Below, one piece after another: positions 14,180-24,546 of a stretch of 51,402 bases of DNA; the stretch's first letter is position 1; the number at the start of each line of letters is the position of its first letter. The position numbers and the translations under genes are program-made. Under the pieces are notes generated by a model. It saw only the letters and a program-made list of their open reading frames with translations. It ran no database searches and had not been told where the DNA came from. Origin of the DNA: a virus. Location of the stretch: the IMG/VR virus record IMGVR_UViG_3300012096_000008, positions 1-51,402 of that record. The stretch is one strand, 5' to 3'.

Positions 14180-17100
14180 TATTGGGTGCCTTGTGTCTGT
14201 TGTAATTGTTTAGTTCGAACGAAAGCATCCTTACGTCTTTCTCTTACGTCTGTTGGAATATCTCTGCCTAAGTAGAAGTCATAATTAGACCGATCAATAG
14301 AATCTCCCTTACTCTTAGCAGCCTGAGCTATAGCAGCTAATACTCTATCGTAAGTAAAGCCAGCTAGATGTAAAGTAGCAAAAGCATTCCTATGGTAAGT
14401 CTCAGCCTGTTGTGGATCATTAGCTTTAGCAGCCATATCAGCTCTATGCATATCTTCTATGAAACTCTTTAAAGCATCCTTCTGTAAGTCTTTCTCTTGC
14501 CTACGAATATCTCCCTTAAGCCAAGCATCAGTCTGTTCAGTAGGACCTAATCCAGTAGTAGCCATGAAGATAGCATTAGCCTTAGATACATCCATAACCG
14601 GAACATCATTGGTAGCTATCCACTTACCCATAGTGGTGCCAATGTATCCCTTTCTAAATTGATTAACAGAAGATATCTGTAGAGCAGGTTTAATCAGATC
14701 ATCAAAGGTAAACTTAAATCTCTTCTCTGCTGGATCTTGTCTAGCAAAGGATATCATAGATTTATACCAACCATCGAAACCGGAGAGGAACTTATAAAGG
14801 TTATCAAAACCCGCGCCACCTACTATTTGCATCCAAGTCTTATCTGATCTAAGTAAATCAGTAAGAGTGGTCATACCCTTAGTCCCCCACTTACCTCCTA
14901 CATCGTAGTTGTTACCCCCAGTAGCTTTATTTAAAAATAGAGCGGGCCAGCCTTCCATTATTGCTGTACTATACCAGTGTTCTCCGGGTATATAACCAAA
15001 GTTATCTAAAGCATACTTACGTGCCTTATCTCCTAAAGGGAGACCGGTAACGCCAACAGCACTAGGGATACCGTACATAGCTCCGTAAGTAGCCATAAGC
15101 CGAGCACGGGCTAGAGCACGATCCCCCGCTGTTGAACCAATCTCCTTACCAAAGAAGGTTTCACCAAGACGATAAGTATAGTTTAGGAACTGCATAGGCA
15201 GAGATAAAACTCCTTCATTCAACATTGAAGCAGAAGCTCTAGTCATGTTATTAGTTAAGATATTAGCGTGACGTAGAATCTGTTGTCTATCTAATTCAGT
15301 TAAAGCTTTAAAAGGATTATCTTCTCTGAAGTTTCTAAAGGCAGTATAGTATGCAGGGATACGGGCAGCCTTCTCACCCCAATTAAAGAACTGTCGACCA
15401 CCTCTACGAAACCCAGACATACCTTGAACTACAGAACTGTTATTAAAGACATTGTCTAAGTCAGCCATCTCACCACCTACGTTTAGGAAGCCAGAACGGA
15501 TTAGCTCTTGTCTACCTTCTAGAAATTCACCCGGACGCCAACGACTACTACCCAGAGTAAGCTTGGCCGCATCTATTTTAGTAGCATAATTATCTAAGGC
15601 TTTAAGTACCTCAGGAGTATTATTCACTGAAGCCCAACTGTGAAGTAGAGAAGCATAAGTACCTGCAGCGCCGGCTCTAGGCTCTAGAGCCACGGTTGTA
15701 GTCCAGCTATTGAATTGAGTTAGAATCTGGGGTAGAGAGTATAGTCCTAGTTTAAAATCATAAGCCATAGATCTAATGGCAGCCACAGGCTCTGCATGGT
15801 ATGGCAATAGCCAATGAGGAACTAATAGTGCACCACGCTTAAATGGATTAGCAGACTCATACATAGTATCCGCTATCTGCTGTGTTAATTGATACATAGT
15901 AGTGTCAAACTTACTAGGTAGACCTATGAATTCTCTAGCCTTATATCTATTAGATAGTAAATTAGACTTCTTCATTAAGTCTACACTATTCAATCCTGTA
16001 CTCCATTCTGGAGTTACGAAATTAGAGAATGGAGCTGACCTAAGTTCAGATTCTTTAGTCTTTAGATATGGAGCTGCTTCACGTAACCAATGCTCAACAG
16101 TATAGATCTTGTAATCGTCCATGAAAGTACTATTAACCATTCTATTGAATGATCTATTAAATGCAGCCATTGGGTCAACCATACTTGCAGGTTGATATTC
16201 GAAGTCAGGACGATCTGCTTTACCTCTAGCATTAATGGCATAGACACGATCTTCAGCACGTTCTCTATTATAATCTACCTGGAATTGTTTAGAAAGATCT
16301 CCGGAACGAGTACCATCTCGCCAAGTACCTGCATATTTAGTTTGTAAGTCTTTACCTACAGGTAGATCAGCTATCTGCATTCCTTTAGGAACTACTTCAA
16401 ACTTCTCTTTAGTGGAGTAACGAGGTAGTACAGTTTTTCCATTCTCATCTTTAGTAGCTTCGAAAAATCCTTTAAAATGATCCCACTCCATAGGAAGTTC
16501 ATGCTCTAGGAATTTAGCCTTAGCTTCATCCATTTTACGAGCATCCATCAACGCTACGACATCATTCATCCTACGAGCGAAGTCTCTGCCTTGCGCTCTA
16601 TTGTCTGCTAGTGCAAAGGTACGATCCCCCTCGTAGAGATGTTCTACCTTAGCACCACGTTTATCTGAAGCTACGCTACCCGGTTGAGTTGGAGTTATAA
16701 TAGGTTGTTTAATAGCATGATCATAATCAAAATCAAAATGGCCACCGGCACGACGATTGACATGTTCATACCCCAACTCTTTAGTTTCAATATTATTAGC
16801 GAAGACATAGACAACACGTTCATTACCTGCAATCTTACTGAAGTTTGCTAAAGGACGTTGTCCTGAAGCATAGACTTGAATTACTCTACCTTGACCTTTG
16901 CTGACTTGATCTGATAACTTCTCTCTAAGTTTAGTAGGTAAAGCATCAGTTCTATATATACGCTCATCCCCAGCCTTATCTCCTAGTACTAGTATATTTT
17001 CACTACCACCGGGGAGAGACTTACGATCTACACCATCTACGAAGCCAGAATTTATCTTAGTATTATTAGGACCATCAAACCAGAACTGATGTTGTTCTAC

Positions 17101-19404
17101 ACCTAGACGACTGCGATACTTATATTCGGAGATCTCCATCAATACACGCTCAGCCTCTACCATCTTGACGAAGGAGAAGTAAGCATTAGCTTCATTGAAG
17201 CTAGGAGGACGATCAAAGTTTATTAGATAATGATTCTCTAGTTCACCTAATGTCTTAAAGAAATAACCAGGTTCTCCATTATTATGAGGATCAGGGGCAT
17301 CCTGGGCATACTTTAATGTTCTAGTGAATTGTTCCTTTACTTCATCTTTAGTAAGCTTACCTGTAATAGATCTAGGAGCACTCCGATACCAAGGAATAGG
17401 CTCTCCAGCTACTTCGTCATTACGCACTACACCCCTAGCAATATCGACTAGAGATTGTCCTTCTTGCTTAGCCCAATTACGTAAACCTGAAGTAGAGAAG
17501 GTGGCAGCATTACGCTGCATCATTTCATTCTTAGATAGAGTTTGATTAGCCCCCCGTACCCAACCGAAGATACCATTTCTAATATTCTCGAAACCAGAGG
17601 CACTAGAAGTACCTACAGCATCCGGAATTATATTACCTGCTACATCTCTGATCATAAGATTCTTGACCAGAGGATCTCCTTCATTAAATGGAATAGTTCT
17701 CTCTACGTAAAAACCAATACCTCTTTGCTTAATAGCGGCAGTAGGGAAGATAGCTTCATTCTTTACCTTACCTTCAGCTTGACCTAATTTGTAGGCTGTG
17801 GGTGCTAGTTTAAGTTCTTGTCTAGCAAAATTATTGGCTAGCTCTGCAGAAGAGAATAGACCCCCATCGTAATTACCATACCTAATAGGCCATTCATGGG
17901 TATTGGTAATCTTATTAGGAATAGGATCACCTACATCTAATAAAGTATTTTTAGGCCCTCTATAGTCAGCGGCAATCTTATTCTTTAGGGCTTCTACATT
18001 CTCAGGTACAGTCAGAGCAAGTGGAGTACGTTGAACCTTAGACATAGCCTCGGCTTCGTTGAGTAGAGTTTCTCCTCCACGAATAATACCATCTTGTATT
18101 CTAACTACAGCTTCACGAGAGAAGCTGCCTGTATTATTAGCTAGCAGTTCAGCATCTTGTCTGAACCCAGTCATCAAGGCTTCCCTACCAATCTTAGTAG
18201 GATTTAGAGTTCCATCATTACCTTTAATTATATTATCAGCTACGGTAAGAATAGCAGATCTATCTGTATTACCTACATTCTCAGCTATAGTAGCTTGAGT
18301 AGGATGTTCTACTTCTAGAGACTTAGCTATATCGCGATAACCTCTACGAGTATTGTTTAATAGATTAACTTTAGTTAATAGCTTCTTAGTTACATTAACA
18401 CCGGTAGCAATATCCAATGGAGCTAGTACAGTATAGATATTATTTAAATACTTATCTGAGGTTGTAGAACCTAGAATAGTCTGAGCAAACATCAGAGCCA
18501 GGGTAGGATTATTACTCAATCCATCTAATATTCTAGTAACCTCGGATCTAAACTGAGGTCCAGGTAAAGCCATCAAAGCATCCACTGTACTCTCTAAGTT
18601 AGTTCCTAGTAAGACACCACCAGAGAGTTTACCCACCTCCTGCATCAGACCTCTAAGTTTATATTCAGAGTAGGGTTGTGCTATTAGAGCTAATTGATCC
18701 GTAGTCCAACCAATCCAACCTTGTTTATCTATTTCATCCTGTAAGTTCTCAGCCTTTGTATGAACGAATTCACGCATGGCTGCAAGAGTACTAGTCTTAG
18801 ATACATTGTCATCTACTTGATCCGGGATCTCTCCTTTAGCTTTATCCAGAAAGTTATCTGGCATATAACTAGCAGCTGTATTAGCAGCACTCACATAACT
18901 AGTTGCATAAGCTCTTTCAATTACTTCATTAGGATCAGCAGCATGATTAACTGGAGCGAAAGGATCTAAGATTTGTTTAACTTCATTAGGATCTAATGGA
19001 CCGCCTTTACTAACAGAAGCTTGTATAATCTTCTGCTGCTGTGTCATAGCTCTATTATAATCTATCTTAGCAGCAGCTTCCCTACGTATCCAGTCTTCTT
19101 GTCCCGCGGCTATGGAAGATCTAACGCCATTCTCATCCATGCCTAATAGATCAGCCAGACCACCATAATTAATCTTAAATGTTCTTTTATCTACCGTAGC
19201 TTCAGAAGGATTAGGAGAAGCGGTATTAGGTCCCGGAAGAGTTGGTTGAGGTAAACCATCATCAGCCTTACCTGGAAGTCCTATTACTACACCTTGATCT
19301 TGAGGTGAAACTAACTCCTGAGGTTGATCCAACTGAGCAGGTTGAGAGAAACTTATTCCCTCTTGTCCCTCATTCTCATCTGGAATGGGTAATGATTGGG
19401 CCAT
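14179..19404 (-). CDS. Giant internal virion / polyvalent protein, 1741 aa
   Basis: The largest gene of the window. It starts with an unstructured Pro/Gln-rich leader, then long helical regions (MTQQQKIIQASVSKGG) and mixed domains. The C-terminal 450 residues contain ILTNNMTRASASMLNEGVLSLPMQFLNYTYRLGETFF, which resembles the membrane-facing domain found at the end of large polyvalent phage proteins (LPD38-type). T7 gp16 (1318 aa) holds an equivalent place, but I saw no lytic transglycosylase motif here. It probably forms part of the DNA-ejection channel (inference). Confidence 0.7.
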   Translation of the reverse strand: MAQSLPIPDENEGQEGISFSQPAQLDQPQELVSPQDQGVVIGLPGKADDGLPQPTLPGPNTASPNPSEATVDKRTFKINYGGLADLLGMDENGVRSSIAAGQEDWIRREAAAKIDYNRAMTQQQKIIQASVSKGGPLDPNEVKQILDPFAPVNHAADPNEVIERAYATSYVSAANTAASYMPDNFLDKAKGEIPDQVDDNVSKTSTLAAMREFVHTKAENLQDEIDKQGWIGWTTDQLALIAQPYSEYKLRGLMQEVGKLSGGVLLGTNLESTVDALMALPGPQFRSEVTRILDGLSNNPTLALMFAQTILGSTTSDKYLNNIYTVLAPLDIATGVNVTKKLLTKVNLLNNTRRGYRDIAKSLEVEHPTQATIAENVGNTDRSAILTVADNIIKGNDGTLNPTKIGREALMTGFRQDAELLANNTGSFSREAVVRIQDGIIRGGETLLNEAEAMSKVQRTPLALTVPENVEALKNKIAADYRGPKNTLLDVGDPIPNKITNTHEWPIRYGNYDGGLFSSAELANNFARQELKLAPTAYKLGQAEGKVKNEAIFPTAAIKQRGIGFYVERTIPFNEGDPLVKNLMIRDVAGNIIPDAVGTSSASGFENIRNGIFGWVRGANQTLSKNEMMQRNAATFSTSGLRNWAKQEGQSLVDIARGVVRNDEVAGEPIPWYRSAPRSITGKLTKDEVKEQFTRTLKYAQDAPDPHNNGEPGYFFKTLGELENHYLINFDRPPSFNEANAYFSFVKMVEAERVLMEISEYKYRSRLGVEQHQFWFDGPNNTKINSGFVDGVDRKSLPGGSENILVLGDKAGDERIYRTDALPTKLREKLSDQVSKGQGRVIQVYASGQRPLANFSKIAGNERVVYVFANNIETKELGYEHVNRRAGGHFDFDYDHAIKQPIITPTQPGSVASDKRGAKVEHLYEGDRTFALADNRAQGRDFARRMNDVVALMDARKMDEAKAKFLEHELPMEWDHFKGFFEATKDENGKTVLPRYSTKEKFEVVPKGMQIADLPVGKDLQTKYAGTWRDGTRSGDLSKQFQVDYNRERAEDRVYAINARGKADRPDFEYQPASMVDPMAAFNRSFNRMVNSTFMDDYKIYTVEHWLREAAPYLKTKESELRSAPFSNFVTPEWSTGLNSVDLMKKSNLLSNRYKAREFIGLPSKFDTTMYQLTQQIADTMYESANPFKRGALLVPHWLLPYHAEPVAAIRSMAYDFKLGLYSLPQILTQFNSWTTTVALEPRAGAAGTYASLLHSWASVNNTPEVLKALDNYATKIDAAKLTLGSSRWRPGEFLEGRQELIRSGFLNVGGEMADLDNVFNNSSVVQGMSGFRRGGRQFFNWGEKAARIPAYYTAFRNFREDNPFKALTELDRQQILRHANILTNNMTRASASMLNEGVLSLPMQFLNYTYRLGETFFGKEIGSTAGDRALARARLMATYGAMYGIPSAVGVTGLPLGDKARKYALDNFGYIPGEHWYSTAIMEGWPALFLNKATGGNNYDVGGKWGTKGMTTLTDLLRSDKTWMQIVGGAGFDNLYKFLSGFDGWYKSMISFARQDPAEKRFKFTFDDLIKPALQISSVNQFRKGYIGTTMGKWIATNDVPVMDVSKANAIFMATTGLGPTEQTDAWLKGDIRRQEKDLQKDALKSFIEDMHRADMAAKANDPQQAETYHRNAFATLHLAGFTYDRVLAAIAQAAKSKGDSIDRSNYDFYLGRDIPTDVRERRKDAFVRTKQLQQTQGTQ

Positions 19405-19940
19405 TAAACGTATGGACCTCCCGGATTAGATCCGAATCCTGCCCCTATATTCCTAGCAAAGGATCCGATAATTGGACCTGCCCTAAGGGTTGCACCACCG
19501 AGAGAGGCTATACCTTGATCAGTAGCAGCTTGACCTCCTAGACCAGCTAATTGAATTTTCTTACCGCTAACATCATTATTTAGACCAAAGATATTTTGAC
19601 CAATCTGTAAGTTCTGACTAATGCCTAAGGCATTAACTCCACCTTGATCTGAAGCAGCAGCTTGCGCACCTGCCAATCCTGATCCGAACTGAGCTCCGCC
19701 AGCAGTAGCTACTTCTAATCCCTTAGCTCTAGCTTGCTGAACATTACGAAGATTCTGTAGTTGAGCCCGTGAAGCTTCTAATTGCATCTGTTGTTGCTTT
19801 TGCGCATTGATCTGCATTTCATCCGCAGCAATTCCTGCACTAACTTGTGCAGTCTGTTTAGCTACATTGGCTGCGCCGAGACCTCCAAAAATCTGCATTC
19901 CTAAACCAGCTATACCCAAACCTATTGATATTGGATCCAT
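19404..19940 (-). CDS. Internal virion protein, T7 gp14-like, 178 aa
   Basis: It begins with a Gly-rich hydrophobic segment (MDPISIGLGIAGLGMQIFGG), then an Ala/Gln-rich amphipathic helix (AADEMQINAQKQQQMQLEAS), then Gly/Ala-rich sequence. This is the usual form of gp14-type ejection proteins, which insert in the host outer membrane. Its place between tail tubular protein B and the giant internal proteins supports this. It overlaps the giant protein by one base. Confidence 0.8.
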   Translation of the reverse strand: MDPISIGLGIAGLGMQIFGGLGAANVAKQTAQVSAGIAADEMQINAQKQQQMQLEASRAQLQNLRNVQQARAKGLEVATAGGAQFGSGLAGAQAAASDQGGVNALGISQNLQIGQNIFGLNNDVSGKKIQLAGLGGQAATDQGIASLGGATLRAGPIIGSFARNIGAGFGSNPGGPYV

Positions 19941-22309
19941 TATGGCCCCTGATTAACTGTTTCATAGAGAGACCAACCCATTAAATCAAATGGTTGTTTA
20001 TCTACTGATGTTATTTTAAGTTGCAATACTAAACCCCACCCTCTAAGTCTATGTCTTTTAAAGATCATTCCATAGTTAGTACTATTAATATTTACGTACT
20101 GCTGGATACTCCATCTCCCGGAATTAGGATTCAATGCATAGTCCCATAGACTTTGTATGTAATATGCAACAGGTAATCCATTTGTTCTGGAATACAAATA
20201 AACATAGGGGATTTGGAAACGTCGTTCAGCTTGTCCATGTAATTTATAACCAGTGGTAAATGTACTGACAAAGTTATTAGATACATTGGCACTTGCCCAA
20301 TCTACATATGTAAAATCTTTTTCTTCTGCAAATGTAATGCCAGTGAATGTAGAAGTTACATATTTAATTACAGAGGAAGGGGTATTCAATCCACCAGGGC
20401 TTTGAACATAAATAATACCATTTATAGTGGGCGGATTATTTGTTGTTATATCAAAGGAATAAGGATAGAAAGCTTTATTATGATTATTGAAATTTAATAC
20501 ACTGTCATATGTATATCTATCTGTTACACTTACTTCATTATTACTTTTATAAATCCATTGCACAATGTAATTAATAGGATCATAGACTCCTCGAACATAC
20601 TTCTTACTTTGTAAGGGAATGTCATCATAGAATGTTTGTATTGTTCCGACTGTAAGTGGAATAACTTCAAGAGGATTGACGTGCAAAGGACTATTAAGAA
20701 GACTTGTTCCTTGTTTAGCAGGCTCTACTTGATAGATACCCTCTTCATTCCAAAACATAGGAAGACCGTTAATATCTACGAAAGATGTACTAGATATACT
20801 ACGAACTGCTGAGAGTTTAACTATTGAATAATCATCAGCAGCAAAACCAATCCCAGCGCTTCCGGATATATACCAAACACCATTAGCTGCAAAGACAAGT
20901 AAAGCATTCAGGAGTGGAAAAAGTTTATAAATACTTCCGCTGCCTTGTATTTGAATTACACCTCCATCTGAGGGTAATAGATTAAATAGAGTCTGTGAAG
21001 TAGGATCATTATCTTGATAACATAAACCAAAATCATTTGAAGTTTGGACTATTTTAGAAAAGTATATACTCTCTGTCCAAGTGTAATAAGGTTCATCCCC
21101 GAGAGGTGGTTGTTGAGCATCTACTCCGGTATACCAAACACGTCCTTGAAACCAACATCCAGTCCGTGGACGAACTGTAGTAACAATGTCAGTTATATTA
21201 GATGTACCACTCACAAGTCCTCTCTGCTGATTAAAAGCATTGAGGATGTAATGTCCTTGCGGAGCATTAGATGTAGATAAAGTTACATTGGCTGCAGTTG
21301 TGGTTGGATTAAAGACATTGGCAGTATCTTTAAAGTACCACCACACATCTGCATTACTTGGATAATTTCCTACTGCAGTATGCCAGGTTGATATATGACC
21401 TTGATTTGTCTGTGTTAATTGCCACTTAGCAAAAGTACCTAAAGCAAAGGTTCCTCCATAAGCATATGTAATAGTTACCGTTATTGAAACATTAGCCACA
21501 AAACTAGATACAGTTCCTGACATAGCAGGAGATCCAGCAGGAGGAGGATTATAAAAAAATTGAAGAGGATCTGTACAATATATGTTGACCGTATCACCCC
21601 CAGTTACTCCCGCAGTAGAAGAGACTGCAAAAGTTATCGAAGAATGAACTACTGAGGTTGAAGTAGTTGAAGAAAAACTCCAAGCACCACCTGAGGTCCA
21701 TCCTTGATTAGTTAAATTATAATTATGTTCATTAGTTAATACATTAGGTCTCGTCGTTATTCCAACAGTCTCTGGAATACCGTTAAAATCTCTGACCTGA
21801 ACATTTATCTTATTACCACCAATTACTCCTGAAGTATATGTGCAGTAAAATGGATCACAACTAGGATGATAAACAAATAGATAACCATTGCCATCAGAGA
21901 ATTGACACTCTTTAGCTGCATCAAATACTCCTCCATTAGCAACAAATGATGTTACGTTAATAAAAGAAGATACTGGTTGTTTAGAAAGCGGGAGGGATAC
22001 AGTAGCAGAACTACTTTTATAAAATAGAAGAAAAGTTCCTATTTGAACAACTACTAATTGAGTTAAACCATCACCGCCTACATTATTCCACTTATAAGTA
22101 TTAATGGCAGAGTCCGATCTATTAATGATACTATATTGAAAATTAGCCTCGTAATCAAATCCTGCACGTCTAATAACATCGCCCACCAGAGTATAAACAC
22201 AATTAGAAGTACTAGTGGCTGCATTCTCCGGGAAGTTTAACCCAGTGAATTCAGTTAATAATCCTTTGGTGAAGTTATTTTCAACACTATTTAGAACTTG
22301 TTGAGGCAA
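19940..22309 (-). CDS. Tail tubular protein B (T7 gp12-like nozzle), 789 aa
   Basis: The N-terminus carries the gp12 signature: VENNFTKGLLTEFTGLNFPENA, then NCVYTLVGDVIRRAGFDYE. The body is beta-rich. A segment near residues 210-300 (SSITFAVSSTAGV, then SGTVSSFVANVSITVTI, then GTFALGTFAKWQL) looks like an inserted beta-sandwich that recurs in the next-but-one gene. The protein forms the distal tail nozzle and binds fibres. It sits next to the adaptor gene, as expected. Confidence 0.88.
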   Translation of the reverse strand: MPQQVLNSVENNFTKGLLTEFTGLNFPENAATSTSNCVYTLVGDVIRRAGFDYEANFQYSIINRSDSAINTYKWNNVGGDGLTQLVVVQIGTFLLFYKSSSATVSLPLSKQPVSSFINVTSFVANGGVFDAAKECQFSDGNGYLFVYHPSCDPFYCTYTSGVIGGNKINVQVRDFNGIPETVGITTRPNVLTNEHNYNLTNQGWTSGGAWSFSSTTSTSVVHSSITFAVSSTAGVTGGDTVNIYCTDPLQFFYNPPPAGSPAMSGTVSSFVANVSITVTITYAYGGTFALGTFAKWQLTQTNQGHISTWHTAVGNYPSNADVWWYFKDTANVFNPTTTAANVTLSTSNAPQGHYILNAFNQQRGLVSGTSNITDIVTTVRPRTGCWFQGRVWYTGVDAQQPPLGDEPYYTWTESIYFSKIVQTSNDFGLCYQDNDPTSQTLFNLLPSDGGVIQIQGSGSIYKLFPLLNALLVFAANGVWYISGSAGIGFAADDYSIVKLSAVRSISSTSFVDINGLPMFWNEEGIYQVEPAKQGTSLLNSPLHVNPLEVIPLTVGTIQTFYDDIPLQSKKYVRGVYDPINYIVQWIYKSNNEVSVTDRYTYDSVLNFNNHNKAFYPYSFDITTNNPPTINGIIYVQSPGGLNTPSSVIKYVTSTFTGITFAEEKDFTYVDWASANVSNNFVSTFTTGYKLHGQAERRFQIPYVYLYSRTNGLPVAYYIQSLWDYALNPNSGRWSIQQYVNINSTNYGMIFKRHRLRGWGLVLQLKITSVDKQPFDLMGWSLYETVNQGP

Positions 22310-22615
22310 TTAATCCACTACTTCCTTAATTGCTATATTTCTAGTTTTGAAATAAGTATCGGCGTATTTTTTCAAGGATGGGAAACTGGTGAACTTAGCT
22401 TTCAGAGATTGTGGCAATATCCCATTCTCATATTGGAAATACCAGAAACAGGTGTCTGGCTCCATCTTGGCAAATAATTTATTACCGCCGGTAAAGAGTT
22501 TAGTATCCATTAATCCTGTGGCACCTTTAACAGTTTTATCTATTACATCTAGAACAAGTTCTCTATCTTTAGCTCTCATCTTAGTAGTATCTGGCAAATA
22601 TTGAATTTCAGCCAT
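22310..22615 (-). CDS. Hypothetical protein between tail tube genes, 101 aa
   Basis: The protein is soluble and helical (KMRAKDRELVLDVIDKTVKG, then EPDTCFWYFQYENGILP), with a Lys-rich C-terminus. It overlaps the adaptor gene 3' end by 8 bases and precedes the nozzle gene by one base. Its place between the two tail tubular genes suggests a virion or tail-assembly role. No family recognised. Confidence 0.72.
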   Translation of the reverse strand: MAEIQYLPDTTKMRAKDRELVLDVIDKTVKGATGLMDTKLFTGGNKLFAKMEPDTCFWYFQYENGILPQSLKAKFTSFPSLKKYADTYFKTRNIAIKEVVD

Positions 22616-23747
22616 TGGAAGAATCCCATCCTCTTAATTTAAATTGACTAGCCCTACTTGTAACCATACCGCCGCGTCTACCATAATCAGCTAGCTCATT
22701 AAAATAAGTCGGTCTATTAACTACCGCCTTATTTTTTTGCACTGTACTCCACCCGCGTTTAATTTCCTGTTCAGCTTTAGGGTGAATAGATTGTTTTAAT
22801 TCAAAATATGCTAAGGCCTTAGCTTCATTCAAGAGAAGAGTAAATTGCTCATCATCTAAATTAGGAATGAAACTATCTACCATTTGCCATTTAGGAAATA
22901 CTCTAGCCCAACACATAGTCTTATTAGCTTGAAGAGTTGAGTCCTGAGTATTATCAAAAGCATCAAAAATGACGTTGAAGTTACTTAGAATACAACAATA
23001 GGACGGTTGCCTATCTGTCTTATAATAGAAGGTATAATTACCGGGAAAACCATTAATATTATTAGTAAATTGAAAACTTCTTACATTAATCTCAGAGGGA
23101 TTAAAGGTATTAACACGATCTATGAATTGATCTATCGGAAGAATAGTAACATACTGATAACCGGGAACAGCTTGGTTATTAGTTGAAATGGCATTGATAA
23201 TCCAAGAATTAAAAGTACCTGATCCTTGTTTTGAAGTTATATTTATTACTAGAGTAGTACTTGAATAGGAAGTTACATTACCTGTTACACTATTACTTCC
23301 CGAAGTAGCCGTAGCTTGTTGCCCAACCTTAATAGATAATGCAGCAGAAGATACTATAAATGTTAATGAACCTAGTCCAATTGTATTAGTGGTGGAAGAT
23401 GTAGTGGACCATAGAATAGTCGGTTTAATATCTACGTTAACACCATGTGTAGCTGTGGTAGTATTAACATTATTAAATATATTAGTATTAAAATATTTAA
23501 TCCATTTAATACCAGTTACATCATCAGGAACTAACATCTCTACTGGAGTTATAGCGCTGAGAGAAGGTTCTAATTGAATTAATTGACTATGCTCGGGTAA
23601 TTCAGTACGATTAACAATATCATAGTATTTATTCTTTAATATAAGAGCTATCTGTTGAGATTCGACATTATCCCCAATACTATTAACTTCATCTGAGGAT
23701 AAAGAACTCAGAACATTCTGAGTCATATCAAGTAAAGTCATGGACAT
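22608..23747 (-). CDS. Tail tubular protein A / head-tail adaptor, 379 aa
   Basis: The N-terminal (MTLLDMTQNVLSSLSSDEVN) and C-terminal helices match gp11-type adaptors that sit under the portal. LLNEAKALAYFELKQ and the closing RRGGMVTSRAS are typical of this group. Between them is an insert of about 70 residues (TFIVSSAALSIKVGQQATAT, then GNVTSYSSTTLVINITS, GSGTFNSWII) that resembles the beta insert in the nozzle protein. The start could be either of two close ATGs (residues 1 or 3). Confidence 0.8.
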   Translation of the reverse strand: MSMTLLDMTQNVLSSLSSDEVNSIGDNVESQQIALILKNKYYDIVNRTELPEHSQLIQLEPSLSAITPVEMLVPDDVTGIKWIKYFNTNIFNNVNTTTATHGVNVDIKPTILWSTTSSTTNTIGLGSLTFIVSSAALSIKVGQQATATSGSNSVTGNVTSYSSTTLVINITSKQGSGTFNSWIINAISTNNQAVPGYQYVTILPIDQFIDRVNTFNPSEINVRSFQFTNNINGFPGNYTFYYKTDRQPSYCCILSNFNVIFDAFDNTQDSTLQANKTMCWARVFPKWQMVDSFIPNLDDEQFTLLLNEAKALAYFELKQSIHPKAEQEIKRGWSTVQKNKAVVNRPTYFNELADYGRRGGMVTSRASQFKLRGWDSSNG

Positions 23748-23750
23748 TTA

Positions 23751-24113
23751 TTAGCGTCTCCAAATACTCATTGCAGTAATACCAAATAGAAATACCATGA
23801 CTGCATAAGGTAGTTCAACAAGAGAGGGTGGATAAGCAGCCACCGTCCAAACCAATTCAGGATGCCTGTAAACTACGATGTTATTCCAAGTTACAAAACC
23901 CATCCAAACAGCAACAGGGAATAAAATTAGATCTCTAGCCAATCTTACTCCTAGATCATCGTGGAAAGCAGTAGTAACGGTGGTACTACCCTGAACAATA
24001 GACTTATCTAAATCTACATTAGCTTGATGTATGCCAAGTTGAACATCTTTAGCCTTGACAAATATAGAAACGATCCCCTGTATTATTGGCCCTATTATTG
24101 GAATCCAGAACAT
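23751..24113 (-). CDS. Membrane protein, holin candidate, 120 aa
   Basis: Three hydrophobic segments are visible: residues 1-18 (FWIPIIGPIIQGIVSIFV), about 61-77 (LILFPVAVWMGFVTW) and about 97-115 (LPYAVMVFLFGITAMSI), ending in WRR. The centre is an amphipathic helix. It lies in the lysis cluster downstream of the endolysin and two other small membrane proteins, so a holin or lysis accessory role is likely (inference). Confidence 0.6.
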   Translation of the reverse strand: MFWIPIIGPIIQGIVSIFVKAKDVQLGIHQANVDLDKSIVQGSTTVTTAFHDDLGVRLARDLILFPVAVWMGFVTWNNIVVYRHPELVWTVAAYPPSLVELPYAVMVFLFGITAMSIWRR

Positions 24114-24347
24114 TTAATCCTTTTCTCTTCCATGTGCTAACCAAGTTATAATACCTAGAATAGCTAAGCCAATAGTAATTTCCTTAGGAATATCAAGCTC
24201 ACCTAAATAACTTTTAAAAGTAGGATCTGAGATATAACTATGCAATTCACCTAAAGCAAAGAGAGTTGCACCTATAGTAGTTTGAGTATAACCTAAGAAT
24301 TTAGTCCAACTCTTATACCATATAGTTTTAAAGGGCTGGGATAGCAC
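24114..24347 (-). CDS. Small membrane protein of lysis cluster, 77 aa
   Basis: It has one clear membrane segment near the C-terminus (ITIGLAILGIITWLA) and a weaker one (TTIGATLFALGEL), ending in a charged HGREKD tail typical of holins. It overlaps the upstream gene by 20 bases and abuts the next one. The exact lysis role (holin or antiholin) cannot be decided from sequence. Confidence 0.6.
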   Translation of the reverse strand: MLSQPFKTIWYKSWTKFLGYTQTTIGATLFALGELHSYISDPTFKSYLGELDIPKEITIGLAILGIITWLAHGREKD

Positions 24348-24546
24348 TGGTCACCGCAGCCTTAGCTGTAGCAATATCAGCTGTAACAGTAGCAGTTGCC
24401 TTAGGGCCAAACCACCAGCCGAGTCCGCCACCAACTAGTAAGGCAACGACGGAAGAAATAATTGCAGTCATATAAGAAACTCCTGTGGGGATTGAATGAT
24501 AAACATGTTGGACAGTATGAGTTGCTGCTTGGGCTAGATTAGCCAT
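24328..24546 (-). CDS. Small membrane protein of lysis cluster, 72 aa
   Basis: One strong membrane segment, MTAIISSVVALLVGGGLGWWFG, follows a short soluble N-terminus. An Ala/Thr-rich tail (ATVTADIATAKAAVTSAIP) ends the protein. It lies directly after the endolysin (one-base overlap). Candidate pinholin or spanin-like protein; function inferred only from place and topology. Confidence 0.6.
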   Translation of the reverse strand: MANLAQAATHTVQHVYHSIPTGVSYMTAIISSVVALLVGGGLGWWFGPKATATVTADIATAKAAVTSAIPAL

